Shown: piece by piece, positions 1 to 10,015 of the stretch
Layout of the letters: each line of letters begins with the position of its first letter
Position numbering within the stretch: position 1 is the first letter of the stretch
Position numbers and translations under genes: made by a program
From: Gonocerus acuteangulatus
Taxonomy: Eukaryota > Arthropoda > Insecta > Hemiptera > Coreidae
Direction: 5' to 3'
DNA: 64,000 bases
NCBI GenBank assembly: GCA_946811695.1
Contig: OX328124.1
Location: forward strand, 57,160,549-57,224,548
The notes under the pieces: model-generated
What the model was told of the DNA's origin: nothing
Seen by the model: only the letters and a program-made list of their open reading frames with translations
Databases searched by the model: none

Positions 1-62
1 TCGGGATTTGAACTCAAGTCCTCCAGCTTATTAGTCCAGGAATATACCTGCTTATTAGTCCA
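1..62 (-). mobile_element. SINE-1 fragment (tRNA-derived head)
   Basis: The reverse complement carries the B-box region and anticodon-side part of the same tRNA-like head that starts at 113 on the plus strand. The phrase 'cttattagtccag' occurs twice, so the piece is rearranged. It meets the SINE-1 copy at 113 head to head across a (TA)n array. Confidence 0.6.
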
Positions 63-63
63 G

Positions 64-112
<49 letters not shown>
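63..112. repeat. (TA)n microsatellite
   Basis: Uninterrupted TA dinucleotides separate two oppositely oriented SINE-1 heads. Confidence 0.95.
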
Positions 113-114
<2 letters not shown>

Positions 115-450
115 GGCGAGGTTAGCTCAGTGGTAGAGCACTGGACTAATAAGCTGGAGGCCTGAGTTCAAATCCCGAGCAAGCACTAAAGATTTTTTCT
201 TCTAGTGTCTTCGTTCATGGGTTGAATTCGGCCTCCCTGACCGTCCCTAGGCTAACCCAGCCTTTAATTAATTTAATAATGGGTACCTTGGTTGGTGCTA
301 ATGACTCTAGCAGTCGAAGCAGCCAAGGGGAAAATCCGGCGGCCGGAGCATAGTACTGACCATACTATCTCCCTAGTGTGCCGTATGGTCATGAAACAGA
401 TACCTCTATAGTATCTGCCCCTCAGGGCCCTCGTGGCCTGTTACGGGACT

Positions 451-457
<7 letters not shown>
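113..457 (+). mobile_element. SINE-1, full-length tRNA-derived SINE
   Basis: The head resembles a tRNA gene: an A-box-like stretch (TTAGCTCAGTGGTAGAGC) lies near 122 and a B-box-like stretch (GAGTTCAAATCCC) near 164. A non-tRNA body of about 265 bp follows and ends in 'gggactgatttt', which runs into (TA)n. Minus-strand copies at 22614-22916, 26321-26577 and 51337-51614 share the same body. The copy at 51337 also joins (TA)n at its 3' end, so the family appears to end in TA repeats rather than poly(A). The acceptor stem does not pair well, so this is not a working tRNA gene. Confidence 0.85.
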
Positions 458-525
<68 letters not shown>

Positions 526-530
526 TATAT
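458..530. repeat. (TA)n microsatellite at SINE-1 3' end
   Basis: TA repeats with one TG interruption lie between the SINE-1 3' end and the foldback element at 532. Confidence 0.95.
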
Positions 531-531
531 T

Positions 532-1610
532 CAGGGTGTCCCGTAAATGTCTAGTCATATTGTGGGAAGTGATAGAGGACAAAAAATGATATGTGACGAT
601 TTTCCGAATCTTCACAAATAAGCGAGAAAACGTCGTTTTATTGTTTTTTCGAGACAAACGTGGTTATTAGAAGAATAATTGTAGAAAGGAAGTGAAACCA
701 ATCGAAAGCTGAGTAAATTTACAATAAGACTAGTTGGGAGTAAACCTAAGAATTAGCGAATTTAAGTATGTCTATCTTACCAAAAGGAAGCTATTTTAAA
801 TTTCCTGAAATTTTCTTGATATTGCTTACCAGCCTTACTCATCAATGGGCAGGATCTGAGATTTCTGGGGTACAGAAAAACTTTAAGGTTTTTAAATTTT
901 TGAGGTTAATGTGTGGTTGGGGTTCATTAATTAATAAATTCAAAATAAATGTGTATTTTATTTATTTACTGTTTTAGGATTTTATTTTTATTTTCGTGTA
1001 AGTAATTTTTTGGTATTGTTTTAAGTAAATATTTACTTAATATTTAAGTAAATATTTATAAAAATAAATATTTCGTTTAAGCTTTTTGAATAAACTGAAC
1101 AAAAAATTGAATCTTCTTTTCACAGATCCATGTTTTTTTAAAACTTTTGTTTCTCAATCGTTCACATACTTCGATAACACAGGGTTGTGATACATGAATG
1201 GACAGCTGGTTAAATGAGAAAGTTTTTCTCAAACCCGGAAATCTCATATCCTGCCCATTGAGGAGTAACGCTGGTAAGAAATATCAAGAAAATTTCAAGA
1301 AATTTAAAATAGCTTTCTTTTGGTAAGATAGACATACTTAAATTCAGTCATTTTTAGGTATACTCCCAACTAGTCTTATAGTCAATTTACTCAGCTTTCG
1401 ATTGGTTTCACTTTCTTTCTACAAGAGCCACCTGGGACGGAGCTACAACGATTATTCTTATAAAAAACACGTTTGTCTCGAAACAGCAATAAAACGACAT
1501 CTTCTCCTTTATGTGTGAGAATTCAGAAAATCGTCACATGAAATTTTTTGTTTCCCTAAGAGTCCTCTATCACCTCTCACAATATGACTAGAAATTTACG
1601 GGACACCCTG
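532..1610. mobile_element. Foldback element FB, copy 1 (long TIRs)
   Basis: It starts CAGGGTGTCCCGTAAATG and ends with the near-exact inverse. The two arms of roughly 400 bp pair along most of their length: 'aagtatgtctatcttacc' near 765 is inverted near 1325, and 'gggcaggat..gagatttc' near 847 is inverted near 1235. A loop of about 270 bp of AT-rich DNA separates them. A shorter copy lies at 16148-16749. No transposase is visible, so it is non-autonomous. The superfamily is uncertain; Tc1/mariner-related MITEs are one possibility. Confidence 0.85.
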
Positions 1611-2104
1611 TATATACATATTACACCCAAAATATCTATCAACTATCAACTTCAATTGCATCAATCGGAAATTTTAAGTCATTTTGTGAACGATATGATG
1701 CGAAAACTCGTGCTATACAGGCACAAAATATTTGTATGCTCTGGACATTTTTATACGATTGGGGAACTATAGTCTTTCATTCTGCAGAAGGCTCACCCTG
1801 AAATTTGAATTGACTAATTGTATATAAATTATTTTTAATTTATTATAGAGAATAAAATTGAATGGTACAAAAAAAAAATTATTCATACACTTAATGTTTT
1901 TGCTGGATTTTTTTTTTCTTTTTTTTAACGCAAAATATCAACAGATAGTTATAACAGAGGGCATTTGACATTAATTTTATAAAGCGCTAAAATGTAATAC
2001 CTCATAAAATTAAGTCAGCAGCAAAATTTGAAAATTTTATAGGCAAAAAAATTATTCATACACCTATTAAACGAAAAAAAAAAGATTCTACTAAAACATT
2101 TTGT

Positions 2105-2250
2105 GGTCTCCCGTGGTCTAGTGGCTAGCGCGCTAGATTCATAAGCGGGAGATGGTGGGTTCGATCCCCACCGGCGACAGGAATTTTCTCATCCCACGGC
2201 TCGCTGGGAAAATTCCTGGCTGCACCCTGGACGTCGGCGCTAATGGCCAC
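2105..2250 (+). mobile_element. SINE-2 (tRNA-derived), 3'-truncated
   Basis: It starts 'ggtctcccgtggtctagtgg', has a perfect B-box (GGTTCGATCCC, about 2158) and continues into the same body as the complete copy at 53077-53263. It ends at 'gctaatggccac', so about 35 bp and the poly(A) are missing. It lies inside the Tc1-like element, just beyond the transposase C-terminus. Confidence 0.85.
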
Positions 2251-2260
2251 TTTTCTGTAC

Positions 2261-3720
2261 TTAAACCCCTTCCCCTCCCTTACTAGGATACCCTTCCTGA
2301 TTTATAACAGCTTGAAATCTCCTAGGCACTGTTTCTACGTGTTCGTTATTCTCCTGACAGTCGATTTCAACACAAGATTTGTGAAGGTTATAATTTAATT
2401 CTTTCCCTAAAAAACATGAACATTTTGAAATGTTTACCTTCAATAATGCCCATAAATGCTCTAAGGGGTTAATATCTGGTGATTGAGGTGCTGTTTGCAC
2501 CATTTGACAAACATTGTACAATAGCCATTCTGTTTTTCCCCGGTATAAATAAGGTTACTGACCTGCTGGAACATATAGATGCCGTTTATTCCTACTATTC
2601 GAACACTTTTTTTTTCATATTACCTCGTAACACATTCACATAGTTCTCAGTATTGAAATAACCATTAATTTTTGAAAGTTCACCTACTCCGCTGGCGCTC
2701 ATGCAACCTCAAACTATGACATTATCCCTGCGTTGCTTCTCAGTAGGCAGGAGATGTTTTGCTTCGAAAGCTCTGCTCGTTTGCCTCCAAAAAAATCTCT
2801 GTGTCAAGGGATTTGTAAACATTGAACTTCCTTTCGTCCGAAATCAACTCATTTTTCCAAAATTAAAGGGTTTTTTCTCGTGATCCCGGGAAAACTTTAT
2901 TCCTTTTTTTGACGAATTTTTAATGTATAAAATGACAATACGTAACAGACCAATATGTGACATATATAACTGTGAACTTACAGTTAAACATTTACTGACA
3001 GACTGCTGCAGAATATACGATATTAATCTGCCGTATGGTATGCAAGAACTCTGAGGCAATGATAGCCAGTATATAAACACTGTACTTCAGGAACTCAGGA
3101 CTGTACGACCTTATTTGACGACCGAAAGCGTGTTGTCTTGAAAACATTAAGTTCCCACGAACTTTAAGTGATATTTTCATTTAAAACCCTATTACACTAC
3201 CTTTACACATACATTTAAAAATATGCAATCAAACAAGCTGATTTCCTAGTGAGACTAAGTTCAGAAGATGCTGCTCACTGTGTTATTGCCAAGGAGCGGA
3301 ACACTGATTAAATTAAATAAATAAATAATTTATAAAAGGTATTTTTTTAACTGCTCTACCACTATATCTTGCTTTATGTAGCCAGTACCCCATGGTTTAA
3401 GGTGTTACAGGGTTCGGACAACATGATGTGTTCTGCTAGGTCGGGAGCAAATAATTTGAGGGTTTTTTGCAGCTCTTTGCATGATTTTAAGGGAATCACA
3501 CACTCACCGAACGTTTTCGGTCCTTGTGTTTTTTATTGTCCTCTGATGAGGTTTTCATCTTTTTAATTATATATTGCTTAGACGCTTAATACAATCCTAG
3601 CTTTCGTACGAAGCATCACTAACTCAGTTCTTGATTTAAAAATTTAACGATTTCATGTTTAAGATAAGAACTCAGTTTCTTAAATTTACGAACCATTTCA
3701 CTTGAATTATCTTAGAATAT
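2261..3720 (-). pseudogene. Tc1-like transposase, degenerate
   Basis: On the minus strand the pieces follow the order of a Tc1-family transposase. A possible N-terminal DNA-binding remnant lies at about 3720-3400 (MVRKFKKLSSYLK). After the LINE insertion, the catalytic core restarts near 2920 with FSRDHEKKP and the first catalytic Asp in SDERKFNVYKS (about 2860). The core motif GCMSASGVGELSKINGYF follows near 2700, and the C-terminal SPDINPLEHLW (about 2480) holds the catalytic Glu, ending with VPRRFQAVINQ. Stops and frameshifts separate these blocks. I did not find the second Asp in its usual QDNAPxH context. It cannot make an active enzyme. Confidence 0.75.
2923..3335 (+). mobile_element. 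LINE-2 3' end (RNase H-type LINE), 5'-truncated
   Basis: The sequence matches the last part of the element at 62700-63655: a C-terminal zinc-knuckle-like coding end (RNRPICDIYNCELTVKHLL, with the second Cys of CxxC replaced by Tyr), the same 3' UTR ('gctgatttcctag', 'ggagcggaacac') and an AATA-type repeat tail. It is inserted in the Tc1-like element. Stops interrupt the coding remnant. Confidence 0.75.
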
Positions 3721-3829
3721 TGGGGGTTTAACTGTTTCTCATGTTAAGATATAACGTTGTGTTTGATAAGAAAGAAAAATATTATTGACTAATAAAGTAA
3801 GTGTATGAATAATTTTTTGACCCACTGTA

Positions 3830-4437
3830 TATATTATCTACTATTTGTCAAATACCACTCACTCAATGACCTATCATCACCCAGCCCAAACCACTTGACA
3901 GAAAAATTTGAAATTTTGCACGAACACTCCCTTTAGAACGTAAACACTCGCTAAAAAAGGATTTTTTGATATTCGAATTTTTAAGTATTTTTAGAGGCGT
4001 TTGAATTTTTATTTGGTTCAAGAAGGCAGCAAGTGTTGCTAGGACAACAGGTCAGCTGTTAGCGTACTGTATTTATTTCAAAATATTATTACTATTTGAG
4101 CTTCATTTCAACTATGATCGCAGACCTTGAATTACTAGAAATAAACTGTGATTTTGTGCCTCATAGAGTGTACCCTGTACCTGGTGATAGTCAATCCGAG
4201 GTCAATAACGGGATGTCTCCAGGTTATCTGTTTCTTGATACTGGTCCGGAGCGCCCCAGTGCCCAGAAACATTATACTTTGATTACTTATCAATTGATGA
4301 ATAACATATAGCATGGCGGAAACCGTGCTATAATAAACTGCACAAAATTATATACATAGTAGCGTTGATTTTGATGTTACATTATTTAACGTAATAAAAT
4401 AACTACTTATCTGCCGTGACGAAACACAGGTATTCAG
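3830..4437 (-). mobile_element. Repeat D, minus-strand copy
   Basis: The reverse complement matches the two ends of the plus-strand copy at 6219-7355. It begins at 'ctgaatacctgtg..cgtcacggcag' (4437) and ends in the 'gggctgggtgatg..gagtgagtgg' region (about 3840). It holds about 250 bp in the middle that differ from the other copy, which carries MITE G there. It directly abuts the TA flank of the Tc1-like element. Confidence 0.7.
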
Positions 4438-5043
4438 ATAGTAAATTTATAAAAATGAATTACACAAAAATCTTCCTTTATCCAGTAGGATGTCGCCGTT
4501 TTCTTTGTAATTCTGGTTGTGAAATGCAGACTAGATGTATTCTAGCGATGGGAGTAACTCCAAGTGGAGCGGGACACGGGAGAGAAGACAGGAGAAATGA
4601 TGGATAGGGTGCCGACTCATTGATCGCTAGACACCTACACTTTCAGCCCCTACATAATTCGAAGGAACGTTATAGTAACCGATATATGTAATTAGACTAA
4701 TGGCCGCTCTACCCTTCATATTCAACATAATTTAATACTGCCTATCTATCTGTTGGCTGAAATCACTAGATTCCATGAAACCGAAAGACTTTTTTTGAGA
4801 AGTAAGGATTCTTGGGATTTCTAAAACATTTTAAAAAAAATCCTGATGCCATCAAAATCGACCTTCTTTCAATCTGTAAAATGTTTTCGAAAGCTTCAGT
4901 GTATTTTTCATGTATGTAGTTTAGGATTTGAAAGATGTTAAATTTTTTGGTGGTACTACCTCAGTAGCATAACTATTCGGCAAAACCTATCAAACCGATT
5001 TAAACGAAATTTGGTGGGTGCTTTATTATATTATCAACATTTC
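4438..5043. other. Unassigned AT-rich DNA
   Basis: No coding signal. The last 70 bases ('aaaccgatttaaacgaaatttggtg', about 4993) resemble the phrase seen in HINE-A bodies, so the 5S SINE may have landed in a diverged element of that type. Confidence 0.5.
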
Positions 5044-5213
5044 GCAAACGGCCATAGCCACGTTGAATACACCGGTTCCCGTAGATCACCGAAGTTAAGC
5101 AACGTCGGGCGTGGTCAGTACCTGAATGGGTGACCGACCACGTGCTGTTGGCCTTAGAAAAGGGTGGCAACCTGTAGATAGCCCGGAGCTAATAGCGAAA
5201 CAGTTGATGCGCC

Positions 5214-5276
<63 letters not shown>
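5044..5276 (+). mobile_element. 5S rRNA-derived SINE (SINE3 class)
   Basis: Positions 5044-5155 are clearly 5S rRNA-like. They contain the internal promoter: box A 'gaagttaagcaacgtc' at about 5090 and box C 'gtggtcagtacctgaatggg' at about 5112, followed by 'tgaccgaccacgtgctgttggc'. The head is about 112 nt, shorter than the usual 120 or so, through small deletions before box A and near the 3' stem. It is followed by a non-5S body ('gggtggcaacctgtagatag'), the tail 'gatgcgccgt' and about 57 A residues. This composition marks a SINE3-type retroposon, not a functional 5S gene. The last part of the tail matches SINE-2. Confidence 0.9.
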
Positions 5277-5278
<2 letters not shown>

Positions 5279-6218
5279 ATCTTCTTTCTTGGGACATGAA
5301 AGTCCTAGCAAATTTCAAGCTACTCAAAAAATTATGCCTTTTTCATGAGCTTTTTATTTCATACTTATTTCTATTTCACGAAACCGCAAAGCAATTTTAT
5401 TCAATAATTCCGATTGTAATAGAACGGTAGTTATATTGTAATATAACTTTCGGAGTTATGAGCGAAAGAAGCATGAACGTATATACGGGGGGGGGGGGAG
5501 CTGCAGCCCACATTTTGATTTCATCAGTGAAAATATGTCATAAAACTTTAAAAATAAATTAAATAAGATTACTTAGTCCAGAAAAAAAAAATTGTTTTGG
5601 GTGTAATAGCGTTTTAGTTGGCTACCAGCCCCCCCCCCCCAAATTATTTTCTATATACGCCCGTGGAAAGAAGTACAATAAAACGCGTGTTTATCGGATT
5701 TTTTAATATTTAAAATAAAAAAATGATCTGGGATTTTGTGCAGAGAGGTGCAGCCGTATCAATAATCCGAACTTCCGAGCATATACCGAAAATCGCAAGC
5801 GTTACGATTTTGTTGCGAAACTTTTTCCGAAAAATGGTGTTCTATGCTTTTTCGTTGAGAGCCAGGAAACACGGTAATACGTGAATTAAATCTATAACTG
5901 AAAGAATTGCGAATAACTTTCTGCAGATGCCGGGCTGCTCTCGAGTGCCAAGACACTTTGGCAATCTGCCACTAGGATCTTCACTGTTTTTTAATCTATT
6001 TTACACCATCTTGCTCTATTGGAGCAGAGCTGCTAATGTCTCTTGATATAAAAATCTTAAAAGCTATTATTATTAATTTGTATTTTATTTTTAATTTGTG
6101 CTTATTTGAAGGATGCAAAAGAAATTAAGTAATGATTAGGACAAAAATGTTGGGTCTTCTATAGTTTGCCCGCGCCAGTGACCTATTTCTTAATGAGTGA
6201 TTTGTCTTTATATTAAAC
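5277..6218. other. Unassigned AT-rich DNA with G-run and C-run
   Basis: No coding signal. A run of about 11 G near 5488 and a run of about 13 C near 5629 lie in inverted contexts ('tatacgggggg' and 'ccccaaattattttctatatacg'). This suggests a small foldback or the two ends of a decayed element. Confidence 0.5.
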
Positions 6219-7355
6219 TAGCTGAATACCCGTGCTTCGTCACGGCAGATAAGTAGTTATTTTATTGCGTTAAATAATGTTTCATTAAAATTACGTTACT
6301 ATACAATTCTGTGCAGTTTGTTACAGCACGGTTCCCGTAATACTATATTTTATTCAATGTGCGTTAAAATTTAAAAGTTTATGTTTCCAAGAAGTCATAT
6401 GGTAACACCCAATATATTTACGAGTATTACCAAGGTTATAGGCGAGGAGGCTGTGCAAGGGTTCCGGATATTATTACCTCGCCTGGAAAACCTAAGGATA
6501 TGCCATACATCACGGTTTGACTGGGACTGTCCCGGTATTTTGCAATTGTTTCGGTGTCCCACCCAGTTTTATCAATGTCCTGGAAAAGGCTGTAAGATGT
6601 AAAAAGTAATGAATTCATGTTTATAAGAATCTTTTTTAAATCGGTTACTTTTCTACAATTAACATTTTTACTATTGCTCACAGTGTCAAATAAATGAGAA
6701 GTAATCTAACTGTAAAACGCTGTAACTACCTGCACAGCGCTGCCAGACACTACTATTTGGCTGAGAGATTTTTTTAAGAAAATCAGGTAGCAAAAAAAGT
6801 TCCGTTCTTATTTTTAAGGTTTGGGTAGACTAACAGTTCAGGATTCCCCCTTCCCGTTAGTTGCTAGGCTTAAAACTCACCAACCATTGTGCTTATTTGT
6901 ACTCTTTTTATCCCCCCCCTGGTATGCCCATCCCATATTAATGTGTCTCGGTTTAACTCTCCAAAAATATGGCAAGCCTATCTGACGGGGACAGGCAATT
7001 AAAACTCTATGAGGGACAGTTAATTTCTAGTAATTCAAGGTCTGCCATCATAGTTGAAATTAACCTCAATTAGAAATAAAACTATGAGATAGATAATGTA
7101 AGGTAACAGCTGTTCTTTATCGTCCTAGCAACGCAGGCTAGCAACGCAGGCTAGGACGATACCTAGGCTTGCCTTCTCTAACCAACTCAAACTTTAAACC
7201 CCCCTAAAAATGCTTAAAAATACGAATATCAAAAAATCCTTTCTTAGCAAGCGCCTACGTTATATAGGGAGTGTCCATGCAAAATTTCAAAATTTTCTGT
7301 CGAGCGGTTTGGGCTGGGCGTTGGTAGATGAGTGAGTGGTATATATATAGTAGAT
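6219..7355 (+). mobile_element. Repeat D, plus-strand copy (Helentron-like, unclassified)
   Basis: It starts 'actagctgaatacccgtgct' and ends 'gagtgagtggtatatata' near 7340. Start and end match the inverse copy at 3830-4437. MITE G (6501-6978) is inserted in it. The start resembles that of repeat C (38126: 'actagctgttacccggcg'), which places C and D in one broader group. No coding capacity is seen. Confidence 0.7.
6501..6978 (+). mobile_element. MITE G inside repeat D
   Basis: It is flanked by TA on both sides (6499-6500 and 6979-6980). The left end TGCCATACATC and the right end (inverted) GGCTTGCCATATTTT form a short TIR. The whole length aligns with the split copy at 9621-9740 plus 12248-12553. 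The TA target and lack of coding suggest a Tc1/mariner-type MITE. Confidence 0.75.
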
Positions 7356-9114
7356 TAATACTAGTGAAGAACAGATGATTAAAAAAATGCATTCCCCAGC
7401 TTCAAATTTAAGCAAAAATGATAGTTTAATGTACAATAAGTTAAATTATTTATTTCGGGGGCCAATATACGTTTATTTAATTATAGAGTTCAGCAACTTT
7501 CGGAACCTTTGACATCTTCTGATTTAAGAGCACGACTCAGTTGTATTAGATTCATTATTTAAAAAAAAACACTTCAACGTTTCTTAGGAGGTAATAGGAA
7601 GGTATCCTCCTTCATGAATATTTTTTTCTTTTAAAATAGACATATGTTATTAAATAACCGTATAATAAATCAAAAATAACTGCAAAAAGTAAATGGTGTG
7701 GCTCAAGTAAAAAAATACCCAAAATGTGAACTAAATAACACCAGTAAAGCAGGAAAATTTAAAATAATAAAGAAATAGACTACCTATGATTACCTTTACA
7801 GAATTATATTATTTTCTGTATATATTTTTTGAGGGTACTAATATTAATATTTTGAAGATTGTATTATTATGTTTTTATCTTAACGCCACAAGCGCTGCAG
7901 TCAAGTCAAAATTCAAACAAATATGCTTCTAAAATCACATTATTTCTATTTTTTTATCAGGTAGGATGGTAGTACATAACATAAAGGTTGTGGACGGTAG
8001 ACAGGTTTATAGAGAGGACGTTTAGGGGGCTAATGGTTCATGAACCCTTGGTCGTAATATAGTAGAACAATATAAAAATTATATTTTATAACAGAACGAG
8101 ATTGTACTAAATGCATCGAGTATAAGTATGTACAATTACATTTTAAATATTTAGTAGATAAATTATCTAATAAATAGGTAACGAACAATTTGCAGGAAAT
8201 ATCCTTTGACGAGGAGCATTATTTATGGCCTTTTTTGGCTAAAACAACAATATATAATAAGTATTCTTGGATATATATTTTACATTTAATATAAATAAAT
8301 ATAAAATAATCCCAGCAAAATTAATTAATTTGCTAGGAAATAACCATTACAAGGTGTTAAATATTATTATTTGTGAAAACTCTGAATGTTGATGGATACA
8401 ATTTTCAGAAAAGACAGAGAGGAAGTTTGTTTTGTATTCATGATGTTGAGCAAAGTTACTTTCATTGTTCCTGAGAACAAGTTTTAAAACAATCCGGTGT
8501 AAGGGAACAGTTGCCTGATGAAAATATGCCATTTCAAACAATGTTACAAATAATTGCGTAAATGAAATTAGATTATCTAAGTAAACAACTAGGTGTTAAT
8601 ATTATTTGTTGAATGCCTTAAGTAATAAACAATTAATAATTACAAACATGTTCGCATATTTTAAACTATTCATTTTTTAATATTTTTTCTCATTGATTAA
8701 ACTCTCGGCGATCGAGCAGCGTTAAAACATATTGCAGAAAAAAATATATACCGAACTGTACATCAATTATGAAAGAAATAAAACTATCAACGTAATGGAA
8801 TAATTATTCATATACACGCATGAAAAAACATATTATTGATTCTAAGAAATAAACAGATCTAAAAATTAAATAAATAAATTGTATAGTATCAATCAATAAA
8901 AGCTTCCTCGAGTATAAGGTAGGTTTCTAAGCAATTGTTCCATTATTAAAGCTAGGTTACTAGAAGATCAATTGTTATGTATGTAGTTTGAGGATTTCCA
9001 ACCAGTAGTAGTTCTCTAAACAATTCATGAAATTTATTTTAAATTAGTTTTGCATGCATAGAGTCTAATCGCTTTGGTATATTCCTTTTTAATAGAATAA
9101 AAATCAGCTTGTTA
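7356..9114. other. Unassigned AT-rich DNA
   Basis: About 1.75 kb with only short shadow reading frames. I saw no RNA gene, repeat boundary or coding motif. Confidence 0.6.
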
Positions 9115-9330
9115 TTAATTAGAGGCTCGATGGACATAAGTTCTGTGAAGTGAACACTCCGTGTGTTCGATTCACACCAGGGAATATTGTATTTTCTTTT
9201 AGAAAAAGGCTTTATCCTGGATAAAAAAGAGTGATAACCTGTAGATAAGTCTTTCCAAAAAATCCTTGTTGTTAATGAAATTACGTTAAAATTAGAATAA
9301 TAATGATCAGCATTAATGGAATTAATCAAA
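9115..9330 (+). mobile_element. SINE-L fragment, diverged
   Basis: A B-box-like 'gtgttcgattcacacc' near 9162 is followed by a body with 'tcctggataaaaaagagtg', 'aacctgtagataag' and 'acgttaaaattagaat'. It resembles the copies at 19915, 49585 and 52011. The head is poorly preserved. Confidence 0.55.
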
Positions 9331-9361
9331 CCAACTTATTGAATTTATTTTATTTGTTTGT

Positions 9362-9369
9362 ACAGGTGC
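9362..9369 (+). repeat. 8-bp target-site duplication (left)
   Basis: ACAGGTGC here and again at 14219-14226 directly flank the element at 9370-14218. Confidence 0.85.
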
Positions 9370-9493
9370 TAGACATGCGCGCCGAGGCTGAATTTTCCGG
9401 CGGCGGCGCGCTGGACTAAAATGGTCGGCGGCGGCGGCGCGCGCGGCGTGGGCTATTTTTTTTTAACCCCCATAGGGAAACGTTACAATTTAA

Positions 9494-9622
<129 letters not shown>

Positions 9623-9740
9623 CTTGCCATATTTTTGGTGAGTGAAACCGGGACACATTAATCTGAGAAGGGCATACCTGGGGGGGGGGGGATAAAAATG
9701 GTAAAAATTAGAAGCAAAATGGTGAGTTTTAAGCCTTTTT

Positions 9741-9874
9741 AGCGCGGTTCCTCCCTCCCCCATAGGGAGGAACCCCGCTTATAAGGTTGATACAATGAAA
9801 CAATCCGGAAGTGCCGACTAGAAAATTTCGCGTTTCAGAACCCCTAGAGACCGAAAATAACGGTGGTTCAAATT

Positions 9875-9928
<54 letters not shown>

Positions 9929-9934
9929 TGTATA

Positions 9935-10015
<81 letters not shown>

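Larger units (their letters stand above)
1868..3827 (-). mobile_element. Decayed Tc1-like transposon
   Basis: The right end reads, inverted, CAGTGGGTCAAAAAATTATT and is flanked by TA (3828-3829). Matching 'aaattattcatacac' motifs occur near 1878 and again near 2050, which suggests a long left TIR with two direct repeats (IR/DR type). Between the ends lies a decayed minus-strand transposase, broken up by SINE-2 (2105-2250) and a LINE tail (2923-3335). The exact left boundary is uncertain. Confidence 0.7.

Noticed and set aside
113..190. tRNA gene
   Set aside because: A and B boxes are present, but stems pair poorly and the head continues into a conserved SINE body found in several copies.
5044..5155. 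Functional 5S rRNA gene
   Set aside because: Shortened by small deletions and followed by a SINE body and poly(A), not by a T-run terminator and spacer.
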